Shown here in pieces: positions 28,127 through 36,055 of a DNA stretch of 64,000 bases. Position numbers and translations under genes: made by a program. The stretch is from Flavobacterium cheongpyeongense. GTDB taxonomy: Bacteria; Bacteroidota; Bacteroidia; Flavobacteriales; Flavobacteriaceae. The stretch covers positions 248,001-312,000 of the forward strand of contig NZ_QJHK01000003.1 in NCBI RefSeq assembly GCF_003202435.1, written 5' to 3'. Under the pieces are notes generated by a model. It searched no databases and was not told the origin of the DNA. It was given only the letters and a program-made list of their open reading frames with translations. Numbering within the stretch: the stretch's first letter is position 1; each line of letters begins with the position of its first letter.

Positions 28127-29383
28127 ATGGAGTTGTATTTATATTCTTTTACATTTAAGCGAGGAGGAGCTGGCTTTGCGGCTGATAAGTTCAAAATTTT
28201 AGCAAAAAAATTAAAATTTGAACCAGTATTAGGTATTAGTCAGGATAATGCGTCAAGTTTTCAATTTTTTAAAAGATTGATTTCTTTTTTTTTAAGTAAG
28301 TTTTTAGTTGACAATAATCCAATAAAGCATTCTTTAAATTTATTTTCATGTAATTCAGTTTTAAAGGCATTTAAAGATACGGAGGCACTACATCATATAC
28401 ATTGGATTAATAACGATACTTTGAGTATATTTGATTTTAATAAGATTCCTAAAGGTGCCATTATTACGCTGCATGACGAGTGGTTATACTGTGGAGCGGA
28501 ACATTGTTATGATGTTAATGATAATTTTTTTTATTTCATTAATGGTTATAAATTTTTTAAAAAGGAATGGAATGGATTTAATTGGAATTATATCATATGG
28601 AAAATCAAATTTAATAAGCTTTCAAAAAGAAGAGATCTGATTTTTACTGTTCCGTCCAATTGGATGTTAGAACGAGCAAAAAAAAGTTTGATTTTAAAAA
28701 ATGCTGATGTTCGTTTACTACCTAATCCTATTGATACAAAACTTTTTAGACCAATGAAGGATGAGAAAAGATTCTTTGATATAGATAGGACTCAATTTGA
28801 GTTTGGAAAAGATGAGTTTATAATCTGTTTTGGGGCAATTGTAGGTATAAACAATTATTATAAAGGTTCTAAATTGCTTGAAGAAGCTATGAATATTTTA
28901 AGAAATTCAATTGATAAAGAGAAATCAAAAAAAATTAAAATACTAACATTTGGTGGTAAAAAGGAAGAAGCCTCAATTAAAAACGGATTTGAAACATTTT
29001 CTATAGGACATATCAATAAACCTCAACAGTTAGTAACGCTTTATTCGAATGTTGATTGTGTTATTGTTCCTTCTTTGGTTGAGTCGTTTGGGCAGGTAGC
29101 TGCAGAAGCTTTGGCATGTGAGACCCCGGTAATTTGTTTTGATTGCTCAGGGTTAAGAGATATAGTCAAAGATGGGGTTACCGGACTATTGGCGAAAAAA
29201 TATGATGCAAATGATTTAGCTCTTAAAATTGAAATTATGTTTAAAAAGGATGCACTAGAACGCTTACAATTAGGACAGAACGGAAGAAAGCATATTGTTA
29301 AAAATTTTTCTTTTGAAGTAATTCAAAATAAATATGGTGATATTCTTAATGATGCATTAATTTTAGCAAGGGATTCTAAATGA
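28127..29383 (+). CDS. glycosyltransferase family 4 (WcaC-like)
   Basis: A 418-aa GT-B enzyme. The stretch HHIHWINNDTLSIFDF followed by TLHDEWLYCGAEHC is typical of WcaC-like transferases of colanic acid and related loci. The donor domain shows VPSLVESFGQVAAEALACETPVICFD (EX7E) and DGVTGLLAKKYD. Sugar specificity is not determinable. It overlaps the next gene by 4 bases. Confidence 0.87.
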   Translation: MELYLYSFTFKRGGAGFAADKFKILAKKLKFEPVLGISQDNASSFQFFKRLISFFLSKFLVDNNPIKHSLNLFSCNSVLKAFKDTEALHHIHWINNDTLSIFDFNKIPKGAIITLHDEWLYCGAEHCYDVNDNFFYFINGYKFFKKEWNGFNWNYIIWKIKFNKLSKRRDLIFTVPSNWMLERAKKSLILKNADVRLLPNPIDTKLFRPMKDEKRFFDIDRTQFEFGKDEFIICFGAIVGINNYYKGSKLLEEAMNILRNSIDKEKSKKIKILTFGGKKEEASIKNGFETFSIGHINKPQQLVTLYSNVDCVIVPSLVESFGQVAAEALACETPVICFDCSGLRDIVKDGVTGLLAKKYDANDLALKIEIMFKKDALERLQLGQNGRKHIVKNFSFEVIQNKYGDILNDALILARDSK

Positions 29384-30123
29384 TAATATCAATAATTACA
29401 GTCTGCTATAATAGTTCAACTACAATTGAAAAAACGATTCTTTCTGTAGCTAGCCAGACATGTCAGACTATAGAGTATATTATTATTGATGGAAATTCAA
29501 AAGATAATACTTTAGAAATTATTCAAAAACATGAGGATAAAATATCAAAGTGGATTTCAGAACCAGACAAGGGGCTTTATGACGCGATGAATAAAGGAAT
29601 TGAAATGGCAACAGGTGATTTAATAGGCATTTTAAATTCTGATGATGTATTTGCATCAAATACCATAATACAAGATATTGTCAATTTTCATAAAAAAAAT
29701 AATATAGAGGCTTCTGTTGGTAATATTGTTCAATACAAAGAGAATGGTAAAGTTGTAAGGATATATTCTTCTAAATATTGGAATCCAGAAAAGCTAAAAA
29801 TTGGATTTATGCCTCCCCACCCTTCTGTTTTTTTTAAAAGAGAATTGTTTAACAAGTTTGGATTTTATGAGTCTGGTTTTAAAATAGGAGGAGATTATGA
29901 ATTAATTACCCGTTTTTTTCTTAAAAACAATATTACTTGGAAATATTCAGGAATTACTACCACAGCCATGCTTTTTGGGGGGGTGAGTAGTTCAGGATCA
30001 GATTCTTATAGGTTAATAACTAAGGAAATTCAAAAAGCCTTATATATGAATAATATACAATTTAGTCCATATAAAATTAAAATTCGATTTGTGTGGAAAA
30101 TTATTGGATTTTTGAAAAAATGA
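29380..30123 (+). CDS. glycosyltransferase family 2 (WcaA-like)
   Basis: A 247-aa GT-A enzyme: SIITVCYNSSTTIEKTILSVASQ, then the nucleotide-binding YIIIDGNSKDNT, then ISEPDKGLYDAMNKGIEMATGD and the metal-binding NSDD. It is of the WcaA type, common in Bacteroidota capsule and EPS loci. An unusual run of seven G at 29977-29983, near codon 200, is a possible slippage site. It ends in a 4-base overlap (ATGA) with the next gene. Confidence 0.88.
   Translation: MIISIITVCYNSSTTIEKTILSVASQTCQTIEYIIIDGNSKDNTLEIIQKHEDKISKWISEPDKGLYDAMNKGIEMATGDLIGILNSDDVFASNTIIQDIVNFHKKNNIEASVGNIVQYKENGKVVRIYSSKYWNPEKLKIGFMPPHPSVFFKRELFNKFGFYESGFKIGGDYELITRFFLKNNITWKYSGITTTAMLFGGVSSSGSDSYRLITKEIQKALYMNNIQFSPYKIKIRFVWKIIGFLKK
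29977..29983 (+). repeat. poly-G(7) tract inside a glycosyltransferase gene
   Basis: Seven consecutive G residues in very AT-rich coding sequence. In frame they contribute to a Gly-Gly-Val stretch. A one-base slip would change the last fifth of the protein. Confidence 0.9.
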
Positions 30124-31019
30124 AAATAATAATTACAGGTGCTTCAGGTTTTGTAGGATTTAATCTTCAAAAATACTTGGTAATTTCACATGAAATAGAA
30201 ACACTAAGTGTTCGATATTTACCGAATCAGTATATTGAAATCAATGCAGAGGCAATAATTCATCTTGCAGGGAAAGCACATGATTTAAAAAAAGTATCTA
30301 GTTCAACAGAATATTATGAAGCTAATTTTGAACTGACAAAACAGTTATTTGATGCTTTTTTGGAGTCTAAGACTAAAGTTTTTATTTTCATGAGTAGTGT
30401 AAAAGCAGTTGCTGATGCTGTAACTGGAATTCTAACAGAAGACGTTATTCCAAAACCTAGTACAGATTATGGTATTTCTAAACATCAGGCTGAAGAATAT
30501 ATTTTAAGTAAAACGATCCCGATTGGGAAGCGTGTTTATGTTTTAAGACCATGTATGATTCATGGTCCACAGAATAAAGGTAATTTAAATTTATTGTATC
30601 AATTGGTTTCAAAAGGTTTACCTTGGCCTTTAGGATCTTTTGATAATCAGCGATCTTTTTTAAGTATTGAAAATTTATGTTTTGTTATTGATGAATTATT
30701 AAATAATGTTTCAGTTCCTTCAGGTATTTATCAAGTAGCAGATGATAAATCATTATCGACAAATCAATTAATCGAAATATTAGGAATAAGTCTTAAAAAA
30801 AAGCCTAAAATTTGGAAGATTAATTCTTCCTTCATAAAGTTAGTTGCTAAATTTGGGGATCTTACAAATTTACCATTAAATTCAGAACGTTTACAAAAGT
30901 TAACGGAGAATTATGTAGTAAGTAATAAAAAAATAGTAACTGCTTTAGGTAAATCTTTGTCAGTTTCTTCTGAGAATGGATTGATGACTACTTTTGATTC
31001 ATTTAGAAAATTAAAATAA
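30120..31019 (+). CDS. NAD-dependent epimerase/dehydratase (WbpV-like reductase)
   Basis: A 299-aa extended SDR with TGASGFVGF near the N terminus, FMSSVKAVAD and the catalytic Tyr117/Lys121 (YGISKHQAE). The start ATG at 30120 overlaps the previous stop as ATGA; an earlier in-frame ATG at 30093 lies inside the preceding gene. It lies before a WbpL-like transferase. That pairing recurs in loci that reduce UDP-4-keto-6-deoxy-GlcNAc to UDP-QuiNAc or UDP-FucNAc for the first sugar. The 4-keto substrate would come from the dehydratase at 36056. The exact product is inference. Confidence 0.78.
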   Translation: MKIIITGASGFVGFNLQKYLVISHEIETLSVRYLPNQYIEINAEAIIHLAGKAHDLKKVSSSTEYYEANFELTKQLFDAFLESKTKVFIFMSSVKAVADAVTGILTEDVIPKPSTDYGISKHQAEEYILSKTIPIGKRVYVLRPCMIHGPQNKGNLNLLYQLVSKGLPWPLGSFDNQRSFLSIENLCFVIDELLNNVSVPSGIYQVADDKSLSTNQLIEILGISLKKKPKIWKINSSFIKLVAKFGDLTNLPLNSERLQKLTENYVVSNKKIVTALGKSLSVSSENGLMTTFDSFRKLK

Positions 31020-31077
31020 CTCTAAAAAGTTTTGGTGCTAATTTTAATTGATTAAATGATTTTTAAAAATCAAACAA

Positions 31078-32049
31078 ATGCAATACACAATACTAAGCTT
31101 TCTTTTAATAATTTTGATGCTGCTATATTTTAAAATAGCAGATCGTTTTAATATTATTGATAAGCCCAACCAAAGAAGTTCCCATACCGAAATTACATTG
31201 CGCGGAGGAGGAATTATTTTTTGGTTTTCAGCTTTGATTTATTTCGTTCAGTATATACAAAGCAACTATTTTTTCTTTACAGGAATCACATTAGTTAGCT
31301 TGGTAAGTTTTTGGGATGATATTCGGAGTTTGTCTAATAAAATTCGAATTTCTATTCACTTTTTGGCCATCACATTAGTTTTTTATGACTTAGGAATTTT
31401 TGACAATTTTTCTTTTTATCTGATTATACTGGCTTACATATCTTTTATAGGCTTTATAAATATATATAATTTTATGGATGGCATTAATGGTATTACAGGG
31501 TTATACACATTGGTGGTTATGAGTTCATTGTTATATGTAAATAAAAACATTCAATTGTTTACAGACAGTAATTTTATAAAGTATGCAATGATTGCAAGCT
31601 TGGTTTTCCTTTTCTTTAATTATCGAAAAAAAGCAAAGTGTTTTGCAGGAGATGTTGGCAGCATAGCGATTGCTTTTTGGATTATTTATTTGGTCATGAA
31701 ACTTATTTTGGCAACCAATTCGGTAATTTGGATTTTGTTTTTAGCAGTTTATGGAGCCGATGGAATTTGTACTATTTTGCATCGTTTATATCTGAAACAA
31801 AATATTTTTGAAGCGCATCGTTTACACTTATATCAAATTTTGAGTAACGAATTTAAAATTCAGCATAGATTAGTTGCTCTTTATTATGCTTTGGCTCAGA
31901 TAATTGTGTCTTCTGTAGTGATTCTGTTATATCAAAAAATTCCGGAGGTATTACTATTTCTAATTATTATAAGTTCTTTAACCTTGATTTATAGTTCGAA
32001 ATTTTATTTGTTGAAAAAAAGTAATTTAAAATTAAGTCATGAATCCTGA
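31078..32049 (+). CDS. wbpL: polyprenyl-phosphate HexNAc-1-phosphate transferase (WbpL/WecA family)
   Basis: A 323-aa protein with about ten membrane helices of the PNPT family. It transfers a HexNAc-1-phosphate to undecaprenyl phosphate and so starts the glycan. Family motifs are present: SFWDD (Mg-binding Asp pair), NFMDGINGI, CFAGDVGS and the cytoplasmic HRLYLKQNIFEAHRLHLYQ. It follows the WbpV-like SDR and overlaps the cupin gene by 11 bases. It is the only glycan-initiating transferase I find in the window. Confidence 0.9.
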   Translation: MQYTILSFLLIILMLLYFKIADRFNIIDKPNQRSSHTEITLRGGGIIFWFSALIYFVQYIQSNYFFFTGITLVSLVSFWDDIRSLSNKIRISIHFLAITLVFYDLGIFDNFSFYLIILAYISFIGFINIYNFMDGINGITGLYTLVVMSSLLYVNKNIQLFTDSNFIKYAMIASLVFLFFNYRKKAKCFAGDVGSIAIAFWIIYLVMKLILATNSVIWILFLAVYGADGICTILHRLYLKQNIFEAHRLHLYQILSNEFKIQHRLVALYYALAQIIVSSVVILLYQKIPEVLLFLIIISSLTLIYSSKFYLLKKSNLKLSHES

Positions 32050-32464
32050 AATAATTGAAGGAGGCAATTTCTCAGATTCTCGCGGAACCATTTCCTATGT
32101 AAACGATTTTAGTTTTAAGGATATCGAAAGATTTTATGTTATCACTAATGCTGATGAAAATCCAATTCGTGCCTGGCAGGGTCATAAAGTAGACGCTAAA
32201 AATTTTTATTGTATAAGCGGATCTTTTAAAATTCATTTTGTAAAAATTGATAATTGGGAAAACCCGTCAAAAGATTTAAATATTGAAACCATAACTATGA
32301 ATGCTTCAGAAAGCAAAATCGTACATATTCCTGCCGGTTATGCAAATGCAATTCAATCTTTAGAAACAAATGCAAAATTAATATCATTTTCAACTTTGCC
32401 TTTAGCAAATAGTAAAGATGATGATGTTCGGTATGCTTCAGATTATTGGAAAATTGATGAATAA
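32039..32464 (+). CDS. WxcM/FdtA-type cupin, putative sugar-nucleotide isomerase or epimerase
   Basis: A 141-aa single-domain cupin. It shows DSRGTISYVNDF, AWQGHKVDAKNFYCISGSF and IPAGYANAIQSLE, the pattern of small RmlC-like and FdtA-like proteins that shift keto groups or epimerise 4-keto sugars. It overlaps both its neighbours, the WbpL-like transferase and the DegT aminotransferase, so it is translationally coupled with them. It probably acts on the same sugar nucleotide as the aminotransferase. Whether it is catalytic or only structural is not certain. Confidence 0.72.
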   Translation: MNPEIIEGGNFSDSRGTISYVNDFSFKDIERFYVITNADENPIRAWQGHKVDAKNFYCISGSFKIHFVKIDNWENPSKDLNIETITMNASESKIVHIPAGYANAIQSLETNAKLISFSTLPLANSKDDDVRYASDYWKIDE

Positions 32465-33605
32465 TAAAAGAATCTATTTATCCGTATCACAACCAAGTGG
32501 TTTTGAACAAAATTATATTCAAAAAGCACTTGATGATCATTGGATTACCTGTGGTGGTCCCAATGTAAATGATTTTGAGAAGATTCTGGAGGATTATCTT
32601 AAAGACGAATCATATGTTACAGCTTTGAATTCCGGAACATCGGCTATTCATCTGGCATTAATTTTATTAGGGGTAAAAACCGGGGACGAAGTTATTTGTC
32701 AAAGCCTTACATTCTCAGCATCAGCTAATCCAATTTTATATCAGGGAGCTATTCCTGTTTTTGTGGATAGCGAACCGGAAACATGGAATATTTGTCCTGA
32801 ACATCTTGAAATAGCCATTAAGGATAGAATAAAAAAAGGCACAAAACCTAAAGCTATTATAGCTGTGCATGTTTATGGCAATCCATATAAGGTAGATGAA
32901 ATTCATGCTATCGCAGAAAAATATAAAATTCCGGTAATTGAAGATAGTGCTGAAGCTCTTGGAAGTTCTTACAAGGGAAAAAAATGTGGTACCTTTGGTA
33001 CTTTTGGAGTTTTTTCATTTAATGGAAATAAAATTATTACTACTTCTAGTGGAGGAGTACTAATTTCGAATTCAAAAGAATCAAAAGAGAAAGCTATTTT
33101 TTATGCAACTCAGGCTAAAGATGAAGCTGTTCATTATCAGCATAGTGAAATAGGATATAATTACAGAATGAGTAACATCTGTGCCGGTATTGGACTTGGA
33201 CAAATAAAAAAACTGGATGAAAATATCGATTCACGAAGAAGAATGAATCATTTTTATAAGGAGGTTTTTAAAGATATTGAAGAGGTAAAGTTGCTACAAA
33301 CGGTTAACAATGACTTGTTTTCTAATTATTGGTTAAGTACCATTTTAGTTGAGAAAAATGCAAAAAAAAATATAAGTAGGGAAAGTTTAAGACTCGCTTT
33401 TGAAAGTAAAAACATTGAATGCCGCCCAATTTGGAAGCCAATGCATTTACAGCCTGTTTTTAAGCAATACCCTTATTATGGCAAAGATATTGCCGAAGAT
33501 TTATTTGAAAAAGGATTATGCATGCCTTCAGGATCTGGACTTACAATCGAAGATAAAAATAGAATTAAGGAAGTAATTTATACTTTTTTTAATAACGAAA
33601 AATAA
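32457..33605 (+). CDS. DegT/DnrJ/EryC1 family sugar-nucleotide aminotransferase (PglE-like)
   Basis: A 382-aa PLP-dependent aminotransferase that aminates a keto sugar nucleotide. The N-terminal GFEQNYIQKALDDHWITCGGPNVNDFE resembles PglE-type enzymes, which act on UDP-4-keto-6-deoxy-GlcNAc. The PLP lysine is Lys192 in FNGNKIITTSSGG; the usual sequence after it is TSGGG or TTGEGG, so Ser replaces one Gly. EDSAEALGSSYKG is also conserved. The start ATG 32457 overlaps the cupin stop; the ATG at 32418 lies deep in the cupin gene. The 4-keto substrate could come from the dehydratase at 36056. Confidence 0.85.
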   Translation: MNNKRIYLSVSQPSGFEQNYIQKALDDHWITCGGPNVNDFEKILEDYLKDESYVTALNSGTSAIHLALILLGVKTGDEVICQSLTFSASANPILYQGAIPVFVDSEPETWNICPEHLEIAIKDRIKKGTKPKAIIAVHVYGNPYKVDEIHAIAEKYKIPVIEDSAEALGSSYKGKKCGTFGTFGVFSFNGNKIITTSSGGVLISNSKESKEKAIFYATQAKDEAVHYQHSEIGYNYRMSNICAGIGLGQIKKLDENIDSRRRMNHFYKEVFKDIEEVKLLQTVNNDLFSNYWLSTILVEKNAKKNISRESLRLAFESKNIECRPIWKPMHLQPVFKQYPYYGKDIAEDLFEKGLCMPSGSGLTIEDKNRIKEVIYTFFNNEK

Positions 33606-33624
33606 AAAAGAGTTACATTTTAAA

Positions 33625-34173
33625 ATGAAAATTGAAAATACGTTTATACAGGATTTAGTTGTTATTGAACCAACAGTTTTTGAAGATGAAAGAGGTTATT
33701 TTTTTGAATGTTATAGTAAAACTAAATTTGAGAAATTAGGAATAGATATTGATTTTGTTCAGGATAATCAATCTTTTTCGAGAAAAGGAACTTTAAGGGG
33801 GTTGCATTATCAAAATCCACCTTTTGCACAAACGAAATTAATTCGTGTTTTAGAAGGCGAAATTATTGATGTTGCTGTAGATTTAAGAAAAGACTCCCCA
33901 ACTTATGGAAAATCATTTAGCATTTTACTTTCTGCAGAAAATAAAAAACAATTGTTAGTTCCTCAGGGGTTTGCCCATGGTTTTTCGGTTATTAGTGAAA
34001 CTGCTACAGTAATATATAAATGTGATCAGTTTTATAATAAAGGTTTTGAGGGTGGAATTAAATTTGACGACCCATCCTTAAATATTGATTGGGGAATGAA
34101 TCCGGAGGATGCAATTGTATCGGATAAAGATCAAATTTTGCCTTTTATAGAAAACTGTAATAGCTTATTTTAA
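33625..34173 (+). CDS. rfbC: dTDP-4-dehydrorhamnose 3,5-epimerase
   Basis: A 182-aa cupin enzyme of dTDP-L-rhamnose synthesis. Catalytic His61 (LRGLHYQ) and Tyr131 are at the expected positions, and DERGYFFE plus QDNQSFSRKGTLRG are family signatures. It follows the aminotransferase by 19 bases and overlaps rfbD by one base (TAATG). Confidence 0.96.
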   Translation: MKIENTFIQDLVVIEPTVFEDERGYFFECYSKTKFEKLGIDIDFVQDNQSFSRKGTLRGLHYQNPPFAQTKLIRVLEGEIIDVAVDLRKDSPTYGKSFSILLSAENKKQLLVPQGFAHGFSVISETATVIYKCDQFYNKGFEGGIKFDDPSLNIDWGMNPEDAIVSDKDQILPFIENCNSLF

Positions 34174-35018
34174 TGAAGAAGGTATTAGTAACAGGGGCAA
34201 ATGGTCAATTAGGATCTGAACTTTTAGTTTTGTCGTCAAAATATTCACAGTATGAATGGTTTTTTGCAGACAGAACTCAGGCTACTTTAAATGATTTGAG
34301 TACATTAAAAAGACAATTAATTCAGATAGCCCCTGATATAATCTTAAATTGTGGTGCTTATACAGCGGTTGATAAAGCAGAATCAGAAAAAGAAAGTGCA
34401 TACATTGTAAATTACTCGGCTGTAGAACTGATAGCAAAATACGCCCAGGATAATGATGTAAAATTAATACATATTTCAACAGATTATGTATTTGACGGAT
34501 CTTCTTCAGTTGCCTTGAGTGAAGAAGCAGAAACAAATCCGGTCAATGTTTACGGAGCCAGCAAACGTGCTGGTGAAGTAGCTTGTCTGAATGAAAACCC
34601 TAATTCAATTATAATAAGGACATCATGGGTTTATAGTAAATTTGGCAATAATTTTGTAAAAACCATGCAGCGACTGATGCAGGAAAAAGAATCAATTAAT
34701 GTAGTTAACGATCAAATTGGTTCTCCAACTTATGCAGCTGATTTAGCTCAAGCCATGTTGGATATTTTAGAGTCTCCAAATTGGATACCGGGAATCTATA
34801 ATTATTCAAATGAAGGGGAAATAAGTTGGTATGAATTTGCGTTAAGCATAAAAGAATTTGGAGGGTATAGTTGCACTGTGGAAGGAATTCCGTCAGTATT
34901 ATATCCAACTCCTGCCAAACGCCCTGAATTTTCATTATTAGATAAGAAAAAAATAAAAACAATTTATAATTTAGTTGTGCCTGATTATAAAGAAAGCTTA
35001 AAGAAATTGTTTGTATAA
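34173..35018 (+). CDS. rfbD: dTDP-4-dehydrorhamnose reductase
   Basis: A 281-aa SDR that makes dTDP-L-rhamnose from the RfbC product. It has TGANGQLGSEL at the N terminus, STDYVFDG, and the catalytic Tyr127/Lys131 (YGASKRAGE). It overlaps rfbC by one base, which indicates coupling. Confidence 0.96.
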   Translation: MKKVLVTGANGQLGSELLVLSSKYSQYEWFFADRTQATLNDLSTLKRQLIQIAPDIILNCGAYTAVDKAESEKESAYIVNYSAVELIAKYAQDNDVKLIHISTDYVFDGSSSVALSEEAETNPVNVYGASKRAGEVACLNENPNSIIIRTSWVYSKFGNNFVKTMQRLMQEKESINVVNDQIGSPTYAADLAQAMLDILESPNWIPGIYNYSNEGEISWYEFALSIKEFGGYSCTVEGIPSVLYPTPAKRPEFSLLDKKKIKTIYNLVVPDYKESLKKLFV

Positions 35019-35063
35019 TAATTTAAGAGATCCATAATGAAATCTTAAATCTAAATTTATATT

Positions 35064-35948
35064 ATGAAAGGAATTATATTAGCAGGCGGTTCAGGAACAC
35101 GATTACATCCTTTGACTCTTGCTATGAGTAAGCAAATGATGCCCGTATATGATAAGCCAATGATTTATTACCCATTGTCAACCTTGATGATGTCCGGAAT
35201 AAACGAAATATTGATTATTTCTACGCCACATGATCTGCCAAATTTTAAAAAATTATTAGGAGATGGATCTAGTTTGGGATGTAAATTTAGCTATGCAGAA
35301 CAACCTATTCCCAATGGTTTGGCTCAGGCCTTTGTCATTGGAGAAGAATTTATTGGAAATGATGATGTTGCATTGATATTGGGAGACAACATATTTTTTG
35401 GGTCTAACATGCAGGAACTTTTAAAATCAAATACGAAACCAAAGGGAGGGGTAGTATTTGCTTATCACGTTTCTGACCCGGAACGTTATGGGGTCGTTGA
35501 ATTTGATGAAAACCTAAAAGCTATTTCTATTGAAGAAAAACCAGAAGAGCCAAAATCCAGCTATGCTGTTCCGGGCTTATATTTTTATGATAATTCAGTT
35601 GTAGAAATAGCCAAAAATATTCAGCCAAGTGGAAGGGGAGAATATGAAATTACAGATGTAAATAAAGTTTATTTAGAAAGAGATTCTCTAAAAGTTGGAA
35701 TTTTAAGCAGGGGAACAGCCTGGTTAGATACCGGGACTTTTAATAGTTTAATGCAGGCAGGACAATTTGTTCAGGTTTTGGAAGAAAGGCAGGGCTTAAA
35801 AGTTGGGTGCATTGAAGAAATTGCATGGAGGCAAGGCTTTATTTCAGATCAACAGTTTGAACAGCTTGCGTTACCTTTAGTTAAATCAGGATACGGGGCT
35901 TATCTAATAGAATTTTTAAAACAAAAAAGAAAGGGAGCGAGAATTTAA
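35064..35948 (+). CDS. rfbA: glucose-1-phosphate thymidylyltransferase
   Basis: First step of dTDP-rhamnose synthesis: dTTP plus glucose-1-phosphate to dTDP-glucose. The 294-aa protein has the nucleotide-binding [11 protein letters not shown] at residues 8-18, LGDNIFFG with the metal-binding Asp, EEKP and AWLDTGTF. Its length is normal for the RfbA class. It is the last gene before a promoter element at 35986. Confidence 0.97.
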   Translation: MKGIILAGGSGTRLHPLTLAMSKQMMPVYDKPMIYYPLSTLMMSGINEILIISTPHDLPNFKKLLGDGSSLGCKFSYAEQPIPNGLAQAFVIGEEFIGNDDVALILGDNIFFGSNMQELLKSNTKPKGGVVFAYHVSDPERYGVVEFDENLKAISIEEKPEEPKSSYAVPGLYFYDNSVVEIAKNIQPSGRGEYEITDVNKVYLERDSLKVGILSRGTAWLDTGTFNSLMQAGQFVQVLEERQGLKVGCIEEIAWRQGFISDQQFEQLALPLVKSGYGAYLIEFLKQKRKGARI

Positions 35949-35985
35949 TTTGAGAAAGAAATATTTTTTTGAAATCTTTAATCAT

Positions 35986-35993
35986 TACTTTTG
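35986..35993 (+). promoter_or_regulatory. -7 element upstream of the 36056 dehydratase gene
   Basis: TACTTTTG fits TAnnTTTG and lies in the 107-base gap after rfbA. The nearest TTG upstream is only 14 bases away, shorter than the consensus spacing, so this is a tentative promoter. Confidence 0.35.
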
Positions 35994-36055
35994 TAACTAT
36001 GCTGAGGTTTCAATACTAAATAAAAAAGAATTTGAATACAGATAAACCAACCAAA

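Noticed and set aside
31057..31072. Perfect 16-bp palindrome TGATTTTTAAAAATCA just upstream of the wbpL-like gene
   Set aside because: It is made almost only of A and T, which makes chance occurrence likely here, and there is no promoter element around it. I do not claim an operator.
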